Assembly: GCF_000235365.1 (NCBI RefSeq)
Contig: NC_016449.1
Location: 1-64,000 of the forward strand
DNA length: 64,000 bases
Reading direction: 5' to 3'
Origin: Eremothecium cymbalariae DBVPG#7215
Lineage: Eukaryota; Ascomycota; Saccharomycetes; Saccharomycetales; Saccharomycetaceae
The position numbers and the translations under genes were made by a program. Shown piece after piece: positions 62,009-64,000 of this stretch (positions are counted from its first letter, which is position 1; the number at the start of each line of letters is the position of its first letter). Below the pieces are notes generated by a model. It saw nothing but the letters and a program-made list of their open reading frames with translations, did no database searches and had not been told where the DNA came from.

Positions 62009-62785
62009 CTACCTGCCGAAGATGTTATTATTGGGAGAGGTTTGATTAATATATTTTAAAATTTCTTTTGGCATCATGGATGAAACGTCTTGTGTATAGA
62101 GCAGTCTCCTAATATCAGATGATGATATTTGAGAGTGTTCTTCAGTGTTCAGCTCAATATGTATCTTTGAAGCCCATACTCTTGGAATATTTGGTTCATA
62201 TGTACCCTTAGAAATATCTTTTACATAGTTCAACTGATATTTCTCATTATCCTTGGAACCCCTAGTTAAACAATATAGTTCAGATTTAGTCATAAATTGG
62301 GATAACACTTCACTGATAGGTAGCGGAAGATAGTACTTCGGGTCAAATATCCTCACAAGTGTATCAAAACCAACTAAATACACTGTTGTACCTTCGAAAC
62401 ACATTTCATTTTGGATTGCCAACGACTTCTCAACAAATTTTCCGAACATAGTGATTGCAACAGAGGTATGTACGTTATCCCGTTGTAAAATATCAGCTGC
62501 AATACACATCATACCTAATCTTTTATCAAAACTGGCCGGCTGAGTCACTTTGTCTGCGTTATTAATTGATAGAAGGAGTAATACATGTACATCAGAATTT
62601 GAATAATAATTGACAGCTGATTTTACTAAATGAATATGACCCAGATGGGGTGGGTTAAATGAAGCATCTAAAACCAATAATCTCTGTTGTTTTGACAACG
62701 AAACCAGGTTATATATAAGTTGGAACGGTCTTTTAGCTTTCTGGAAATCTCGTAAGATAGTTGCAAAATCCAGAATAGCATTCAT
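62009..62785 (-). CDS. POF1: nicotinamide mononucleotide adenylyltransferase-like Pof1
   Basis: A 258-residue nucleotidyltransferase with the HxGH-type motif in LLVLDASFNPPHLGHIHLVK and the C-terminal SSSDIRRLL (ISxTxxR-like) signature. S. cerevisiae Pof1 (258 residues) is an NMN-specific adenylyltransferase in NAD salvage and also affects ER quality control. The ATG at 62785 gives exactly the same length. It converges with URC2, with 23 bases between the stop codons, and is followed by EMC1 on the same strand as in S. cerevisiae (YCL047C, YCL045C). Confidence 0.94.
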   Translation of the reverse strand: MNAILDFATILRDFQKAKRPFQLIYNLVSLSKQQRLLVLDASFNPPHLGHIHLVKSAVNYYSNSDVHVLLLLSINNADKVTQPASFDKRLGMMCIAADILQRDNVHTSVAITMFGKFVEKSLAIQNEMCFEGTTVYLVGFDTLVRIFDPKYYLPLPISEVLSQFMTKSELYCLTRGSKDNEKYQLNYVKDISKGTYEPNIPRVWASKIHIELNTEEHSQISSSDIRRLLYTQDVSSMMPKEILKYINQTSPNNNIFGR

Positions 62786-63049
62786 CAATAAACACTTACT
62801 ATCTGACTGGAAACTGAAGATTGTAGATCGCCTAAAATTCCTATTTTAAAAGGCTAGCCATGCACCACGTTAGTTGAATTATGATGCTTATAACAGAGAA
62901 ACGTTTGTTCCTAGAATTGAAGGTCACATGAAGTCCGTGTTTTCAGCAATTGTCCCCATAATTTTCAGACAGTCCAATTGACCGATCGATTAAAATAGTA
63001 AATAAAAGCTATTTTATATGAATATGTTAGTTTATTTGGAAATACAGTC

Positions 63050-64000
63050 CTACAAATAGTTCTCCTTAACTAACCATTTCGACTTGAGTTTTCTAGTGTC
63101 CACGATTGGTCTCAGGAAATAGCATACGCATAGAAGACCGATAATGGTAGCAAAGAGTTTGCCCTTTTCAAAGCTTGGGCTCAATTTATCGAATTGAGAA
63201 GATGGCGAGATCTTAGTACAAAATATATCATGGCTTAAACTGCAAATCAATGAAGTAGATTCGAGATTTGTAGCAATAGAGATTAATTTTGCTTTGTTTC
63301 CATCAACTATATTTCTGTGGTGGGTGATAATAAAGTTGTCATTAATTGGAATAGTGCTGACATATGGAGCAGCCATAAATTCCTGTAAGTCTGTAGCAGA
63401 CATTTTTGACTTTTCCACGCTTCTCGCATTGAGCAAGAATTTTGGAAGATAGGTAATCTGTCCATTCTCTAATTTGAGAACTATTGCCTTACTGGTAATA
63501 CCAAATTTGGTTCTTGATATTATCATTTCCTTAATTACCTCTGGAAATATAAAGGACTGCGAAACAAACTGAGGTCTGATATCATTTTTCAGAGCATCTT
63601 GCACAATTGAACCAACTGACACTCTCGAATTAGGTTGAAGCGATTCATACATTTCAATTACTGAAATTCTTTGCTCTGCGACAATATTGTGGCTGAAATA
63701 GGAGTATATTATCCAGTGCTCTCCAAAAACTAAGTTAATTGGCTGATCCAAATTCAGTGTGTTATTTTCATAAACGCTGTGGATAATATTTCCAGTAACC
63801 AAATCTACAACGTTGACAGTAATGAGGTTCAATTTTTTATTCCCAACAATATAAGAAGCCAAGTTAGGGTTCAGATATCTGTATAGGACTGTTCTGTTAC
63901 CTAAAATTGTGCCAATATTTGAAACAGGAGCATCATCTCTTGGTGCAAATGCTACGATCTCTTCATCTTCTTGTGTTTCTATTTTCCATATTTGATGAAG
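63050..64000 (-). CDS. EMC1: ER membrane complex subunit 1, C-terminal part (gene cut by window end)
   Basis: An open frame of 316 codons that enters from the right window edge and stops at 63050; its start is outside. In frame it reads VLYRYLNPNLASYIVGNKKL, then YSYFSHNIVAEQRISVIEMY, then PQFVSQSFIFPEVIKEMIIS, which are signatures of the Emc1 C-terminal (DUF1620) domain. It ends with FATIIGLLCVCYFLRP, a membrane helix, and a short tail. Emc1 is the large lumenal scaffold of the EMC insertase for tail-anchored and multi-pass proteins. The S. cerevisiae protein has 760 residues, so somewhat less than half is visible. Its place after POF1 matches S. cerevisiae. Confidence 0.95.
   Translation of the reverse strand, partial: LHQIWKIETQEDEEIVAFAPRDDAPVSNIGTILGNRTVLYRYLNPNLASYIVGNKKLNLITVNVVDLVTGNIIHSVYENNTLNLDQPINLVFGEHWIIYSYFSHNIVAEQRISVIEMYESLQPNSRVSVGSIVQDALKNDIRPQFVSQSFIFPEVIKEMIISRTKFGITSKAIVLKLENGQITYLPKFLLNARSVEKSKMSATDLQEFMAAPYVSTIPINDNFIITHHRNIVDGNKAKLISIATNLESTSLICSLSHDIFCTKISPSSQFDKLSPSFEKGKLFATIIGLLCVCYFLRPIVDTRKLKSKWLVKENYL

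Overview
The window looks like budding-yeast nuclear DNA (Saccharomycetaceae): compact, mostly intron-less genes, short yeast-type introns (GTATGT or GTAAGT donors, TACTAAC-like branch sites), PAC, RRPE, MCB and MSE promoter motifs, and strong gene-order agreement with Saccharomyces cerevisiae. The order points to a lineage that did not go through the whole-genome duplication. Genes that S. cerevisiae splits between the left arm of chromosome III (CHA1, VAC17, MRC1, KRR1, ADF1, MIC10, PRD1, PEX34, KAR4, SPB1, PBN1, LRE1/APA1, POF1, EMC1) and the right arm of chromosome IV (HLR1/QCR7/APA2/CAB1/KRE28, RBA50, SNA2, AGE1, SPS1, SPS2, URC2) are interleaved here as one set, with single copies where S. 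cerevisiae keeps LRE1/HLR1, APA1/APA2 and SPS22/SPS2 pairs. Genes absent from S. cerevisiae (sphingolipid C9-methyltransferase, an AlkB-type dioxygenase) fit a Kluyveromyces/Lachancea/Eremothecium-type genome. I cannot fix the genus; Eremothecium is one plausible reading.

Region 1 (1-4.1 kb) has no intact gene. It holds two badly decayed pseudogenes on the minus strand, eIF4A (TIF1) followed by UTP30, in the order these genes have in S. cerevisiae, then AT-rich sequence. Region 2 (4.1-8.2 kb) is a mating-type cassette of alpha type: divergent MATalpha2 (with an intron) and MATalpha1, then a leftover 3' part of MATa1. It is flanked by a 5'-truncated SEC10 and RNH203 on one side and by SUI1 and a 5'-truncated VPS75 on the other. 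The truncated neighbours and the adjacent CHA1 (next to HML in S. cerevisiae) suggest a silent HML-like copy whose ends were carried over from the MAT locus. Nested inverted repeats lie between RNH203 and alpha2, and a further hairpin lies inside alpha2.

Region 3 (8.2-31.3 kb) runs from a Rap1-like candidate silencer through CHA1, VAC17, MRC1, KRR1, ADF1, MIC10, PRD1, PEX34, the AlkB-like gene, an unidentified acidic protein, the CLC channel GEF1 and an unidentified intron-containing helical protein. Region 4 (31.4-46.3 kb) holds KAR4, the C9-methyltransferase, SPB1 (frameshifted near its end), PBN1, LRE1 with a 54-Asn run, QCR7, APA1, CAB1 and KRE28 (frameshifted in a poly-A run). Region 5 (47.2-64 kb) holds RBA50, SNA2, DCG1, a tiny GPI-type wall protein, AGE1, SPS1, SPS2/SPS22, URC2, POF1 and the C-terminal part of EMC1, which runs off the right end.

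Most of the genes are housekeeping. The biologically special part is the mating-type cassette with its inherited neighbour fragments and palindromes. Two single-base frame breaks in A-runs could be sequencing errors and should be checked before either gene is called broken. Homologies were judged by eye from family knowledge; no database search was run.
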